Source of the DNA: Mesorhizobium sp. SOD10
GTDB taxonomy: Bacteria > Pseudomonadota > Alphaproteobacteria > Rhizobiales > Rhizobiaceae
Length of the DNA: 64,000 nucleotides
Direction of reading: 5' to 3'
Assembly: GCA_000824805.1 (NCBI GenBank)
Contig: CCNA01000004.1
Location: forward strand, 124,001 to 188,000
In this document: positions 26,301 to 35,009 of the stretch, piece after piece
Numbering within the stretch: the stretch's first letter is position 1
Layout: each line of letters starts with the position of its first letter
Notes under the pieces: model-generated
The model's database searches: none
What the model was told of the DNA's origin: nothing
Seen by the model: only the letters and a program-made list of their open reading frames with translations
Position numbers and translations under genes: made by a program

Positions 26301-28862
26301 AGGCTGAAGGTCTCGCCGCATTTTGCCGGCGAATTGCTGGTCACCATCGGCGCCGAGAAGCTGTTGAAGACGGTCACCGCTTCGGTGCCCGCCGGCGGCG
26401 GCACCGTCGATATCCCTGTCGGCGACGACTGGGGCGCCGGCGCCTATGTCACGGCGACCTTGTTCCGGCCCGGCGACGCGCAGGAATCGCGCATGCCGGC
26501 CCGCGCCATCGGCGTCAAATGGCTGGCGGTCGATCCGGGCTCGAAGAAGCTGGCGATCACGCTGACGCCGCCCGAAAAGACCGTGCCGCGGCAGCAGCTG
26601 TCGATCCCCGTTGCGGTGAACGGCGCTCAGGCTGGCAGCAACGCCTATGTGATGGTGGCGGCCGTCGATGTCGGCATCCTCAACCTCACCAACTACAAGG
26701 CGCCGGATCCGGAGGACTGGTTCTTCGGCCAGCGCATGCTGGGGCTGGAAATCCGCGACCTCTACGGACGCCTGATCGACGGCTCGCTCGGCACCATGGG
26801 CAAGATACGCACCGGCGGTGACGGGGCGAACATGCAGGCACAGGGCAGCCCACCGACCGAAAAGCTGGTCGCCTTCTTCTCCGGTCCGGTCGAGCTCGAT
26901 GCCAATGGCAAGGCCCGCATTGACTTCGACATCCCGCAGTTCAACGGCACCGTGCGCGTCATGGCGGTCGCCTGGACCAAGGATGCCGTCGGCCATGCTG
27001 AGACCGACGTCATCGTGCGCGATCCGGTGGTGATCACCGCCGGCCTGCCGCGCTTCCTGGCGCCGGGCGATGCCGCGACCATGCGCCTCGACATTGCCGA
27101 TACGGATGGCCCGGCCGGCGATTACGCCCTGTCTGTCACCACCACCGGCGATCTTTCGACCGGCGACAAGCCCCTGCCCGAGAAGCTGACGCTCGCCCAG
27201 GGCAAGCGCCAGTCGCTCACCATCCCGCTGGTCGCGAAGACCGCGGGCGACGCCTCGGTCACGGTCAAGCTTGCGCATGCCGACGGTACGGAAGTCGAGC
27301 AGACGCTCTATCTGCCGGTGCGTCCGGCCCAGCTTCCGCTCACCAACCGCATGGTTGTCGACCTGAAGCCCCATGGCGGCTCGCTGCGGGTCGATAAGGA
27401 GCTGCTGGCCGCCAGCGTGCTCGACGGCGCTTCGGTCAGTGTCGGCGTTTCGCAGTCCTCCGCGCTCGACGTGCCGTCGCTTCTGATGTCGCTCGACCGC
27501 TATCCCTATGGCTGCGCCGAGCAGACAACAAGCCGCGCCATGCCGCTGCTCTATGTCAACGACATGGCCAAGAGCATCGGCATGGAGAACGACCCCGACC
27601 TGCATGGCCGCATCCAGGATGCGATCTACAAGGTGCTGTCCTACCAGTCGTCAAGCGGCAGTTTCGGCCTCTGGGGGCCGGGCTCCGGCGATCTGTGGCT
27701 CGACGCCTACGTCACCGAGTTCCTGACCCGGGCGCGCGAGGAGAAATACGATGTCCCGGCGCTGGCGATGAACCAGGCGCTCAACAACCTGCAGAACTCG
27801 CTCGGCTACGACCAGGACGTCCAGGATAAGGGCAGCGAGATCGCCTATGCGCTCTATGTGCTTGCCCGCAACAAGAAGGCTTCGATCGGCGACCTGCGTT
27901 ATTACGCGGATACGCAGCTCGAAGCTTTCTCCAGCCCGATGGCGGTCGCCCAATTGGCGGCGAGCCTGGCGCTTTACGGCGACACGCAGCGTTCGGAAGC
28001 CACCTTCCAGACGGCGCTCAGGCTGGCGCAGTCGCAGACCGACTACGACTACTTCCGCTCCGACTATGGCTCGCGGCTGCGTGACGGCGCGGCGATGCTG
28101 GCGCTGGCGGCGGAATCGAAGCCGGTGCCCAGCATCATGCCGCAGCTGATCAAGCTCGTGGGCGTGGCACGCGCCGATGCCCGCTGGACGAGCACGCAGG
28201 ACGAATCCTGGATGCTGCTTGCCGCGCGGGCGCTGAAGGAAGGCAATGATTCCATCACGCTTTCCGTCAACGGCGCGCCGCATTCGGGCGGCTATTCCGA
28301 CCAGATCGCCGGCAGCAGCCTCGTCGACAGCCCGCTCACCATCGCCAACACCGGCGCGACCCCGCTGCAGGCGGTGGTCACGGCGGTCGCCGCGCCGGTC
28401 GAGCCGTTGCCCGCCGGCGGCGACGGCTTCACCATCGATCGCACCTACTACAAGCTGGACGGCACCGAGGCCAACGTCACCGAGGCCAAGCAGAACGAGC
28501 GCTATGTGGTCGTGCTCAAGGTCTATGAGCAAAACAAATGGCCGTCGCGGCTCCTGATCACCGATCTGCTGCCGGCCGGCTTCGAGATCGACAATCCGAG
28601 CCTGGTTTCCAGTGCGCAATTGTCGAACTTCTCCTGGCTGGCGCAGACCGACGCCGCGCATCTGGAGTTCCGCGACGACCGCTTCGTCGCCGCCTTCAAC
28701 CCCAATGAAGGCGACGGCGACCGCAACATCACGCTGGCCTATGTCGTTCGCGCCGTAACCCCCGGCACCTACGCCCATCCGGCGGCGACGGTGGAGGACA
28801 TGTACCGGCCGCAATACTCGGCCCGCACCGCCACCGGCGTGATGGAGGTCAAGGCGGAGTAA
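23382..28862 (+). CDS. Bacterial alpha-2-macroglobulin with N-terminal PAN/Apple domain
   Basis: 1826 residues. A Sec signal peptide (FLLLIFFALGGAAFA) is followed by a PAN/Apple-like module near residues 35-85 with cysteines in QCKTSCLGDPACRAF. Next come macroglobulin-type beta domains, with ARPGVY-like segments replaced by RGIYRAGEDVHV near residue 605. The thioester motif C1378-A-E-Q1381 in YPYGCAEQTTSRAMPLLY is intact. These proteins trap proteases in the periplasm, and type I members occur beside pbpC as here. E. coli YfhM is a lipoprotein, whereas this protein has no lipobox. The start chosen is preceded by GGAGGG; an earlier ATG at 23349 exists. Confidence 0.93.
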   Translation: MAMRAARGLSFLLLIFFALGGAAFAAEARRIVTTDNSDYFGFDLRSEQNVSLDQCKTSCLGDPACRAFTYNTKAKWCFLKSDYNQLKSFTGAVAGKVANVDGDPDIGAPPALAFFPNWMADQAQQFRNKLTDPAYDKPTEGLAALQAAAEQASLTGDHRLAMQKYQAAISVLPDDGALWLALAREILAVEPASNTTEPATLPMNATSAAFNAYKLVRTAKTRAEALALLAAGLDKRDLYRPSLQAYEASLALVSSPAVQADYADLKARKGFRVVEHTVDADSSSPRICAQFSEELVKTGVDYSQFVTVDNAAPKAVEAKDKQICVESLEHGQHYDVTFRAGLPAAIGETIAAPVVLSIYVQDRAPSARFTGDSFVLPAGARRGIPVVTVNMNAAKMTLYRIGDRSLAQLLSGYQFLHQLDGYDISTISDQMGAPVWSGTLDIANDLNKEVTTSFPVDEAIPQRKPGVYVLTAQPVDDKSDDYGSRATQWFVVSDIGLSTYTGQDGLNVFARSLGSAKPISGAELTLLAKNNEILGTATTDAEGHAVFNPGLTRGENGMVPAVLMAKQGDNDFVFLDMGKAGFDLSDRGVAGRASPGALDVYAWTERGIYRAGEDVHVAALARDGAAKAVENLPLTFIFTRPDGVENRRIVSNGESAGGHAVDLPLEVNAMRGTWTVSVYTDPKQAPVASQMFLVEDFVPDRIEFDLTADKKEIAQGETANATVDGRFLYGAPAAGLALEGEMTLSTTSTWDSFKDFTFGLADEQSSEPTVTPLANLPVVGDDGKATFPITIDQLPSTTKLVNAKVTVRMREAGGRAVERSLDIGVRPQRDVIGIRPDFEGDEVPQGGTAKFSIIAVDPNGKREDLKGAQWSLVKVERNYQWYRSNNSWNYEAVNLTKAVANGAVDLKADGEATVSLPVDWGRYRLEVETADPDGPATSYEFDAGWYVASTTTETPDGLEIALDKDTYAAGEVARLKVSPHFAGELLVTIGAEKLLKTVTASVPAGGGTVDIPVGDDWGAGAYVTATLFRPGDAQESRMPARAIGVKWLAVDPGSKKLAITLTPPEKTVPRQQLSIPVAVNGAQAGSNAYVMVAAVDVGILNLTNYKAPDPEDWFFGQRMLGLEIRDLYGRLIDGSLGTMGKIRTGGDGANMQAQGSPPTEKLVAFFSGPVELDANGKARIDFDIPQFNGTVRVMAVAWTKDAVGHAETDVIVRDPVVITAGLPRFLAPGDAATMRLDIADTDGPAGDYALSVTTTGDLSTGDKPLPEKLTLAQGKRQSLTIPLVAKTAGDASVTVKLAHADGTEVEQTLYLPVRPAQLPLTNRMVVDLKPHGGSLRVDKELLAASVLDGASVSVGVSQSSALDVPSLLMSLDRYPYGCAEQTTSRAMPLLYVNDMAKSIGMENDPDLHGRIQDAIYKVLSYQSSSGSFGLWGPGSGDLWLDAYVTEFLTRAREEKYDVPALAMNQALNNLQNSLGYDQDVQDKGSEIAYALYVLARNKKASIGDLRYYADTQLEAFSSPMAVAQLAASLALYGDTQRSEATFQTALRLAQSQTDYDYFRSDYGSRLRDGAAMLALAAESKPVPSIMPQLIKLVGVARADARWTSTQDESWMLLAARALKEGNDSITLSVNGAPHSGGYSDQIAGSSLVDSPLTIANTGATPLQAVVTAVAAPVEPLPAGGDGFTIDRTYYKLDGTEANVTEAKQNERYVVVLKVYEQNKWPSRLLITDLLPAGFEIDNPSLVSSAQLSNFSWLAQTDAAHLEFRDDRFVAAFNPNEGDGDRNITLAYVVRAVTPGTYAHPAATVEDMYRPQYSARTATGVMEVKAE

Positions 28863-28923
28863 TTTCGCCGATGGCACGAAAATGAACATGGCGACGGCGC
28901 TGCCCCTCATCCGCCTACCGGCA

Positions 28924-29048
28924 CCTTCTCCCCGTATAGTGACGGGGAGAAGGGGATTGTCGCGATCGTCGGCACCTATTCTGCAGCGTTGGAAATTGGC
29001 GAAAGCCTCTGCGCAGGCCCCTTTCTCCCCGTCACTATACGGGGAGAA
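28924..29048. repeat. Inverted pair of REP-like palindromes
   Basis: Two 26-base arms (28926-28951 and 29023-29048) are exact reverse complements of each other, and each arm is itself a near-palindrome built on TTCTCCCCGT ... ACGGGGAGAA. The spacer is 71 bases. CCCCTCATCCGCC at the left edge (28904-28916) is part of the same rhizobial element. The pair separates the A2M gene from pbpC, ending 31 bases before the pbpC start. Confidence 0.85.
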
Positions 29049-29079
29049 ATGCCCGGCAGGGCAATAAAGGGGCAGCGCC

Positions 29080-31170
29080 GTGCTCTCCAGAAAATCCCTC
29101 AGACGCACCGCGATTGCAGGTATCTCGCTTGCTTGCGTTGCGGCCGCATCGATCGCCGCGCTCTGGGAACTCGACCGCGCCTTCCCGCCGCCGCTGCCGG
29201 CAAAGCTGACGGTCTCCACCGAGGTCCAGGACCGCGACGGCCAGTTGCTGCGCGCCTTCGCCACCCCGGACGGCTACTGGCGGCTCGAAACCCGGCTCGA
29301 CCAGGTCGACAGGCAGTTCGTCGACATGCTGGTCGCTTATGAAGACAAGCGCTTCTGGGACCACCGCGGCGTCGACGTCCTGGCGCTGTGCCGCGCCGCC
29401 GGCCAGCTCGTCATCAGCGGTCATATCGTCTCCGGCGGCTCGACCTTGTCGATGCAGCTTGCCCGGCTGATCGAGCCGCGTGACAGCCGCAGTATCGGCT
29501 CCAAGCTCAAGCAGATGCTGCGCGCCATCCAGATCGAGCGGCGTCTGTCCAAGCAGGAAATCCTTGAGCGCTACCTGACGCTGGCGCCCTATGGCGGCAA
29601 TCTCGAAGGCGTACGCGCCGCCTCGCTCGCCTATTTCGGCAAGGAGCCGAAGCGGCTGACTGTCTCGGAGGCAGCCCTTCTGGTCGCGCTGCCGCAATTG
29701 CCGGAAAGGCGCCGGCCCGACCGCAATCTCGGCATCGCCCATAGCGCGCGCGACCGCGTGCTCACCCGCATGGTCTCGGCCGGCCTGCTCGGCGAACGCG
29801 AAGCCGCGCGCGCTGCGCTGGACGATGTTTCCGGCCTGCGCAGAAAATTGCCGGCACTGGCCGCGCATGCCTCCTATGCCATGCTGCCCAAAGCCGTGCC
29901 CGGCAAGCCGCTGCAGCTCACCATTCGCAAAAGCGTGCAGCAAGGGCTGGAACAGGTGGCAAAGGATGCCGCCAGGAAGCTCGGGCCGAAACTTTCCGTC
30001 GCCATGGTCATGGCCGATGCGCGCACAGGCGACATTCTCGGCGAGGTTGGCTCCGCCAATTTCTTCGACGCCAGCCGCTCCGGCTGGATCGATATGACCA
30101 AGGTGGTGCGCTCACCCGGCTCGACGCTGAAGCCTTTCATCTACGGGCTTGCCTTCGAGCAGGGACTGGTGGCGCAGGAAACCATTATCGAGGACAGTCC
30201 TGCCGATTTCGGCGGCTACCGTCCGAAGAATTTCGACATGGGCTACCAGGGCGATGTCTCGATCCGCCAGGCGCTGCAATTGTCGCTCAACGTGCCGGCG
30301 ATCCGCGTGCTCGACGCGGTCGGCCCGGCACGGCTGACGGCGCGTTTCCGCCAGGCCGGCGTCAACCCGATCCTGCCGGTCAACGAGGCGCCCGGCCTGG
30401 CGATCGGACTAGGCGGCGTCGGCGTGACCTTGCGCGATCTGGTGCAGCTCTATACGGGGCTCGCCAATGGCGGCAAGACGCACACGCTGCATGACGGCAC
30501 CGAGCCGGCCAATGCGGAGCGCACCACCGCCACCATCCTCGATGACCAGGCGGCTTGGCAGATCAACGACATCCTGTCCGGCGTGAAGCCGCCTGAAGGC
30601 GCCATGCAGCGCGGCATCGCCTACAAGACCGGCACGTCCTACGGCTATCGCGATGCCTGGTCCGTCGGCTTCGACGGCCGCTACGTGCTGGGTGTGTGGG
30701 TCGGCCGCGCCGATGCCAGCCCCGTGCCCGGCCTGTCGGGCTATGTCTCGGCGGCGCCCATTCTGTTCGAAGGCTTCGTCCGTTCCGGCCTTGCCAGCGT
30801 GCCGCTGCCCGGCCGGCCGCCGGGCGTCTTCAATCCCAAGCGCGAGGAATTGCCGGTAACGCTTGCCCGCTTCGGCGCCGGATCGGACGGGCTGGTGCAG
30901 GCCACCGCCACCGAGCCCGCGCCGACCATCATCTTCCCGCCCAATGGCGCGCGCGTGGATCTCGGCACCAATTCGGCCGAGGCCACGCCGCTGGTGCTGA
31001 AGCTGCAGGGCGGCCGGGCGCCGTTCCGCTGGCTCGCCAACGGCAAGCCGCTCGCAGGCATCGACCGCCGCCGCACGGCCACCTGGCAACCCGACGGCAC
31101 CGGCTATTCGACGCTGACCGTGATCGACGCCGCCGGCCGCGCGGCAAGCGTGAAGGTGTTCGTTGAATAG
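29080..31170 (+). CDS. pbpC: Penicillin-binding protein 1C
   Basis: 696 residues, bifunctional class A PBP of the PbpC type. One N-terminal helix anchors it. The glycosyltransferase-51 domain shows EDKRFWDHRGVD (catalytic Glu near 87) and GGSTLSMQLARL. The transpeptidase domain has S348-T-L-K351 in SPGSTLKPF, an SLN motif, and K516-T-G. The C-terminal region (from about 600) is the biPBP_C domain special to PBP1C. It starts with GTG after AAAGGGG. In many proteobacteria pbpC sits beside an alpha-2-macroglobulin gene, which is proposed to guard the periplasm after envelope damage that PBP1C repairs. Confidence 0.95.
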   Translation: MLSRKSLRRTAIAGISLACVAAASIAALWELDRAFPPPLPAKLTVSTEVQDRDGQLLRAFATPDGYWRLETRLDQVDRQFVDMLVAYEDKRFWDHRGVDVLALCRAAGQLVISGHIVSGGSTLSMQLARLIEPRDSRSIGSKLKQMLRAIQIERRLSKQEILERYLTLAPYGGNLEGVRAASLAYFGKEPKRLTVSEAALLVALPQLPERRRPDRNLGIAHSARDRVLTRMVSAGLLGEREAARAALDDVSGLRRKLPALAAHASYAMLPKAVPGKPLQLTIRKSVQQGLEQVAKDAARKLGPKLSVAMVMADARTGDILGEVGSANFFDASRSGWIDMTKVVRSPGSTLKPFIYGLAFEQGLVAQETIIEDSPADFGGYRPKNFDMGYQGDVSIRQALQLSLNVPAIRVLDAVGPARLTARFRQAGVNPILPVNEAPGLAIGLGGVGVTLRDLVQLYTGLANGGKTHTLHDGTEPANAERTTATILDDQAAWQINDILSGVKPPEGAMQRGIAYKTGTSYGYRDAWSVGFDGRYVLGVWVGRADASPVPGLSGYVSAAPILFEGFVRSGLASVPLPGRPPGVFNPKREELPVTLARFGAGSDGLVQATATEPAPTIIFPPNGARVDLGTNSAEATPLVLKLQGGRAPFRWLANGKPLAGIDRRRTATWQPDGTGYSTLTVIDAAGRAASVKVFVE

Positions 31171-31894
31171 AACGCGGCAAGCGATTCAGAAGATTGCGTT
31201 TTGCGCGTTGCTTTCGATCGCCGGCACCCTCGCAGCCGGGGCCGATCCCCTGCCCGCCGGCTTCGTCAGGCTGGCCGATATCGACCCGACCATCCGCCAG
31301 GATATCCGCTACGCCGGCCGCGAAAACTTCCTGCACCGCAAGGTCGATGGTTATGACGCGCCGGTCTGCATCCTGACCGCGCAAGCGGCGAAGGCGCTCT
31401 CCGGCGTGCAGAGAGCGATAGCCGCCAAGGGCCTGACGCTGGTCGTCTTCGACTGCTACCGCCCGGCGCACGCCGTCGCCGACATGGGCAAATGGACAAG
31501 AGAAGGCGGCCAACCGGATCCGCAATGGTACCCGGCCGTCCAGCGTGGCGACCTCATCGCCAGGGGCTATGTCGGTGAGTTGTCCAGCCATTCGCGCGGC
31601 TCGACGATCGACCTCGCCATCGCCGAGGCCGCCAGGAAAAGCCCGGTTCATCAGGCTTGCGGCGCGCCCGATGGCGGCACGTTAGACTTCGGCACCGGTT
31701 TCGACTGCTTCGATCCGATGAGCGAGACGGCGCACCGGCCGCTTCCCGCCGAAGCGGCGGCGAACCGCAAGATGCTGCTTGCCGCCATGCGTGCCGCCGG
31801 CTTCCGCAACTATGCGCGCGAATGGTGGCACTTCAGCCTGGCCAAAGAGCCTTTTCCAAAACAGCGCTTCGATTTTCCGGTCACCGCGGATTGA
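31163..31894 (+). CDS. D-Ala-D-Ala dipeptidase, VanX/DdpX family (M15D)
   Basis: 243 residues with a signal peptide (IAFCALLSIAGTLAAG). The zinc ligands are His143 and Asp150 in SSHSRGSTIDLAI and His223 in EWWHF, with Glu220 as catalytic base and Arg100 in DCYRP for transition-state support, all as in VanX. It hydrolyses free D-Ala-D-Ala, and in the periplasm it would act on dipeptide or crosslink turnover products. Start is TTG at 31163, inside the last codons of pbpC (8-base overlap) with AAGGTG upstream; no ATG suits the signal peptide. The overlap implies coupled translation with PBP1C. Confidence 0.88.
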   Translation: MNRTRQAIQKIAFCALLSIAGTLAAGADPLPAGFVRLADIDPTIRQDIRYAGRENFLHRKVDGYDAPVCILTAQAAKALSGVQRAIAAKGLTLVVFDCYRPAHAVADMGKWTREGGQPDPQWYPAVQRGDLIARGYVGELSSHSRGSTIDLAIAEAARKSPVHQACGAPDGGTLDFGTGFDCFDPMSETAHRPLPAEAAANRKMLLAAMRAAGFRNYAREWWHFSLAKEPFPKQRFDFPVTAD

Positions 31895-32056
31895 ACCGCC
31901 CAGGCTTGCCCTGACCTCGACGGTTTCTAATTAGCTCGGCTGACGAGGAGCCAGGGGGCAGCGCTGAGGACGTTATTTCTTCTTTCAGCCCAATCACGGC
32001 GAAAAATTGCTTCGAGGAGGTGAAAAAGGCAACATTCAATGCATCTAAATTCTATA

Positions 32057-32070
32057 AACTCGGTAGAGTT
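32057..32070. promoter_or_regulatory. Palindrome in the sulfate operon promoter
   Basis: AACTCGGTAGAGTT has perfect 5-base arms around GGTA and lies 24-37 bases before the first sulfate-binding protein start, overlapping a TATAAA that could be a -10 box. It could be an operator. The nearby Rrf2 gene (37470) is one candidate binder, without direct proof. Confidence 0.4.
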
Positions 32071-32093
32071 CGTGCAGTTCAACGGAGGCGGGA

Positions 32094-33122
32094 ATGACCA
32101 AACCTCATTTCAGGAAACTGCTCGGCGCCCTGGTCGCCACATCAGTCCAGTTCGGCACGCTCGGTTTCGCATTTGCCGATACGACCATTCTGAATGTGTC
32201 CTACGACCCGACACGTGAACTCTATAAAGTCTATGACGAGGCCTTTGCCGCGCACTGGAAGGCGGAGACCGGCGAAACTGTGACCATCCAGCAGTCGCAT
32301 GGCGGATCCGGCGCACAGGCCCGGGCAGTGATCGACGGCCTGGATGCCGACGTCGTGACGCTGGCGCTCGAAGGCGACATCAACGCCATCGTCTCGAAGA
32401 CGAAGAAGATCAACCCGGACTGGCGCACGAAATTCGAGAACAACTCGGCACCTTACACCTCGACCATCATCTTCCTGGTGCGCAAGGGCAATCCCAAGGG
32501 CATCCACGACTGGAGCGACCTGGTCAAGGACGGCGTCCAGGTAATCACCCCGAACCCGAAGACGTCCGGCGGCGCGCGTTGGAACTATCTCGCCGCCTGG
32601 GCCTATGCGAACGCCAATGACGGCAACGACGAAGCCAAGACCAAGGAGTTCGTCGGCAAGCTTTATGCGAACGTCCCGGTCCTCGATACCGGCGCGCGTG
32701 GCTCGACCGTGACATTCGCGCAGAAGGGCCTGGGCGATGTGCTGATCGCCTGGGAGAATGAAGCCTATCTCGCGCTCGACGAATTCGGTGCGGACAATTT
32801 CGACATCGTCTACCCGCCGACCTCGATCCTGGCGGAGCCGCCGGTCGCGGTCGTCGACGCCAATGTCGATGCCAAGGGCACGCGCAAGGTCGCGGAGGCC
32901 TATCTGAGCTGGCTCTATTCCAAGGAAGCCCAGACCATCATCGCCAAGAACCACTATCGCCCGGCCAAGCCCGACCTGGTGCCGGCCGAGGACCTTGCCA
33001 AACTCCCGGCAATCAAGCTGGTCACCATCGACGACCCGCAATTCGGCGGCTGGAAGAAAGCCCAGCCTTACCATTTCGGCGACGGTGGTATATTCGACCA
33101 GATCTACAAGCCGGCGCAGTGA
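32094..33122 (+). CDS. Sulfate ABC transporter substrate-binding protein (first copy)
   Basis: 342 residues, Sbp/CysP family. Signal peptide near residues 1-28 (cleaved after AFA). The family signatures [21 protein letters not shown] near residue 68, [19 protein letters not shown] and the C-terminal half [14 protein letters not shown] match periplasmic sulfate-binding proteins, where the ligand is held by main-chain NH groups and serine. GGAGGCGG precedes the ATG. It heads the sulfate operon and lies 89 bases before cysT. Thiosulfate binding is also possible since the two ligands are shared by close homologues. Confidence 0.93.
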   Translation: MTKPHFRKLLGALVATSVQFGTLGFAFADTTILNVSYDPTRELYKVYDEAFAAHWKAETGETVTIQQSHGGSGAQARAVIDGLDADVVTLALEGDINAIVSKTKKINPDWRTKFENNSAPYTSTIIFLVRKGNPKGIHDWSDLVKDGVQVITPNPKTSGGARWNYLAAWAYANANDGNDEAKTKEFVGKLYANVPVLDTGARGSTVTFAQKGLGDVLIAWENEAYLALDEFGADNFDIVYPPTSILAEPPVAVVDANVDAKGTRKVAEAYLSWLYSKEAQTIIAKNHYRPAKPDLVPAEDLAKLPAIKLVTIDDPQFGGWKKAQPYHFGDGGIFDQIYKPAQ

Positions 33123-33211
33123 GGCCGGACGGCCGGTGAGCCTCGGGCATGCCGGCCGAATGCGACTGGCAAAGCCATTCCGGTTTGAATAGAAGGACGA
33201 TCCAGAACAGC

Positions 33212-34063
33212 ATGACCACAGCACCCGCCAAGGCGGGGTGGCGATTCAGGCAGCCGAGTGTCATTCCGGGCTTCGGATTGACGCTCGGCTTCTCGCTTGC
33301 CTACCTCACGCTCATCATTCTCATCCCGCTTTCCGGGCTGGTCTGGCGTTCGGCCGCGCTCGGCTGGGCCGATTTCTGGGCGATCGCAGTCGATCGGCGC
33401 ACCCTCAACGCGCTGAAGATAAGCTTCGGCACCGCCTTCCTGGCGGCTGCCGTCAACGTCGCGTTCGGCACTGTCGTCGCCTGGGTGCTGGTCCGCTACC
33501 GTTTCCCCGGCCGCCGCATCGCCGACGCGATGGTCGACCTGCCTTTCGCCCTGCCCACGGCCGTCGCCGGCATCGCGCTCACCACGCTCTATGCGCCGAA
33601 TGGCTGGATCGGCCAGTTGCTGATGCCGCTCGGCATCAAGGTCGCCTACACGCCGCTCGGCATCGTCATCGCGCTGGTGTTCATCGGCCTGCCCTTCGTC
33701 GTGCGCACCGTCCAGCCTATCATGGAAGAGCTCGACAAGGAGGTCGAGGAAGCAGCCGCCACGCTCGGCGCCAGCCGTTTCCAGATCATCACCCGCGTGC
33801 TTTTCCCGGGCCTGGCGCCGGCGATCATCACCGGCTTCTCGCTCGCCTTCGCGCGCGGCGTCGGCGAATACGGCTCGGTTATCTTCATCGCCGGCAACCT
33901 GCCCTTCAAGTCGGAGATCGCGCCGCTTCTGATCGTGATCCGGCTCGAGGAATACAATTACGAGGCCGCGACCGCGATCGCCGCGATCATGCTGGCGCTG
34001 TCCTTCCTGATGCTTCTGGTCGTCAATCTCGTCCAGACATGGAGCCGCAAGCGCTATGGCTGA
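33212..34063 (+). CDS. cysT: Sulfate ABC transporter permease CysT
   Basis: 283 residues with six predicted membrane helices and the binding-protein-dependent EAA loop [22 protein letters not shown] near residue 185. [23 protein letters not shown] is typical of CysT/CysU. The ATG at 33212 starts [10 protein letters not shown]; the purine-rich AGAAGGACGA lies somewhat far upstream (about 15 bases), so an alternative start is not excluded. CysW starts inside its final codons. Together with CysW it forms the membrane channel for sulfate and thiosulfate. Confidence 0.93.
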   Translation: MTTAPAKAGWRFRQPSVIPGFGLTLGFSLAYLTLIILIPLSGLVWRSAALGWADFWAIAVDRRTLNALKISFGTAFLAAAVNVAFGTVVAWVLVRYRFPGRRIADAMVDLPFALPTAVAGIALTTLYAPNGWIGQLLMPLGIKVAYTPLGIVIALVFIGLPFVVRTVQPIMEELDKEVEEAAATLGASRFQIITRVLFPGLAPAIITGFSLAFARGVGEYGSVIFIAGNLPFKSEIAPLLIVIRLEEYNYEAATAIAAIMLALSFLMLLVVNLVQTWSRKRYG

Positions 34064-34940
34064 TCCCGAGATCAAATCCTACGAGCCGCTCCACGAGAGC
34101 CAGTCGGCCGCGGTAACCGAAAGCCGGCCCGTCAAGGCCGCGCTGATGGCAATCGCCCTTGCCTTCCTCGCCGTCTTCCTGCTTCTGCCGCTGATCGTCG
34201 TCTTCCACGAAGCGCTTGCCAAAGGCATCGGCGCCTATACCGAAGCCCTTTCCAGCCCCGACACGCGCTCCGCCATCCGCCTGACCCTGCTTGTGGCGGC
34301 GATCTCGGTGCCGCTCAACGTCATCTTCGGCATCTCGGCCGCCTGGGCGATCGCCAAGTTCGAGTTCAAGGGCAAGGCGTTTCTGACGACGCTCATCGAC
34401 CTGCCCTTCTCGGTCTCGCCGGTCATTTCCGGCCTGGTCTATGTGCTGCTCTTCGGCGCGCAGGGATTGCTCGGTGCCTGGCTGAAGGCGCATGGCATCG
34501 TCATCCTCTTCGCCGTGCCCGGCATCGTGCTGGCCACCATTTTCGTCACCTTCCCCTTCGTCGCACGCGAGCTGATCCCGCTGATGCAGGAACAGGGCAA
34601 TGGTGACGAAGAGGCGGCACTTTCGCTGGGCGCCAGCGGATGGCAGGTCTTCTGGTATGTGACGCTGCCCAACGTCAAATGGGGACTGCTTTATGGCGTG
34701 CTTCTGTGCAATGCGCGCGCCATGGGCGAGTTCGGCGCAGTCTCGGTGGTATCGGGCCACATACGCGGCCTCACCAACACCATGCCGCTGCATGTCGAGA
34801 TCCTCTACAACGAGTATAACGCAGTCGGCGCCTTTGCCGTCGCTTCGCTGCTCGCCGGCCTGGCGCTGGTGACGCTGGTCTTGAAAACGCTTCTCGAGAT
34901 GCGCTACGGCGCCGAGATCGCCGCGACACGCGGACACTAG
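34056..34940 (+). CDS. cysW: Sulfate ABC transporter permease CysW
   Basis: 294 residues. Six membrane helices, with [20 protein letters not shown] and [21 protein letters not shown] (EAA loop), both typical of CysW. The start overlaps the cysT stop by 8 bases, a sign of coupled translation and of equal amounts of both permeases. The conserved C-terminal region [20 protein letters not shown] is present. Confidence 0.93.
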   Translation: MADPEIKSYEPLHESQSAAVTESRPVKAALMAIALAFLAVFLLLPLIVVFHEALAKGIGAYTEALSSPDTRSAIRLTLLVAAISVPLNVIFGISAAWAIAKFEFKGKAFLTTLIDLPFSVSPVISGLVYVLLFGAQGLLGAWLKAHGIVILFAVPGIVLATIFVTFPFVARELIPLMQEQGNGDEEAALSLGASGWQVFWYVTLPNVKWGLLYGVLLCNARAMGEFGAVSVVSGHIRGLTNTMPLHVEILYNEYNAVGAFAVASLLAGLALVTLVLKTLLEMRYGAEIAATRGH

Positions 34941-34988
34941 GTGCATGTCACCCAAAAGTGCGTAGCGGTTTTGGGATAACGATATGGA
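34941..34988. repeat. Dispersed palindromic repeat, family B, inside the cys operon
   Basis: The element begins right after the cysW stop with GTGCATGTCACCCAAAAG and its inner arms CCCAAAA (34951-34957) and TTTTGGG (34969-34975) can form a hairpin around GTGCGTAGCGG. It fills most of the gap before cysA. I recall very similar elements (GTGCATGTCGCCCAAAAGTG...) scattered in Mesorhizobium genomes. Confidence 0.7.
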
Positions 34989-35009
34989 TCAAAGAACTGA
35001 GGGATCTGT

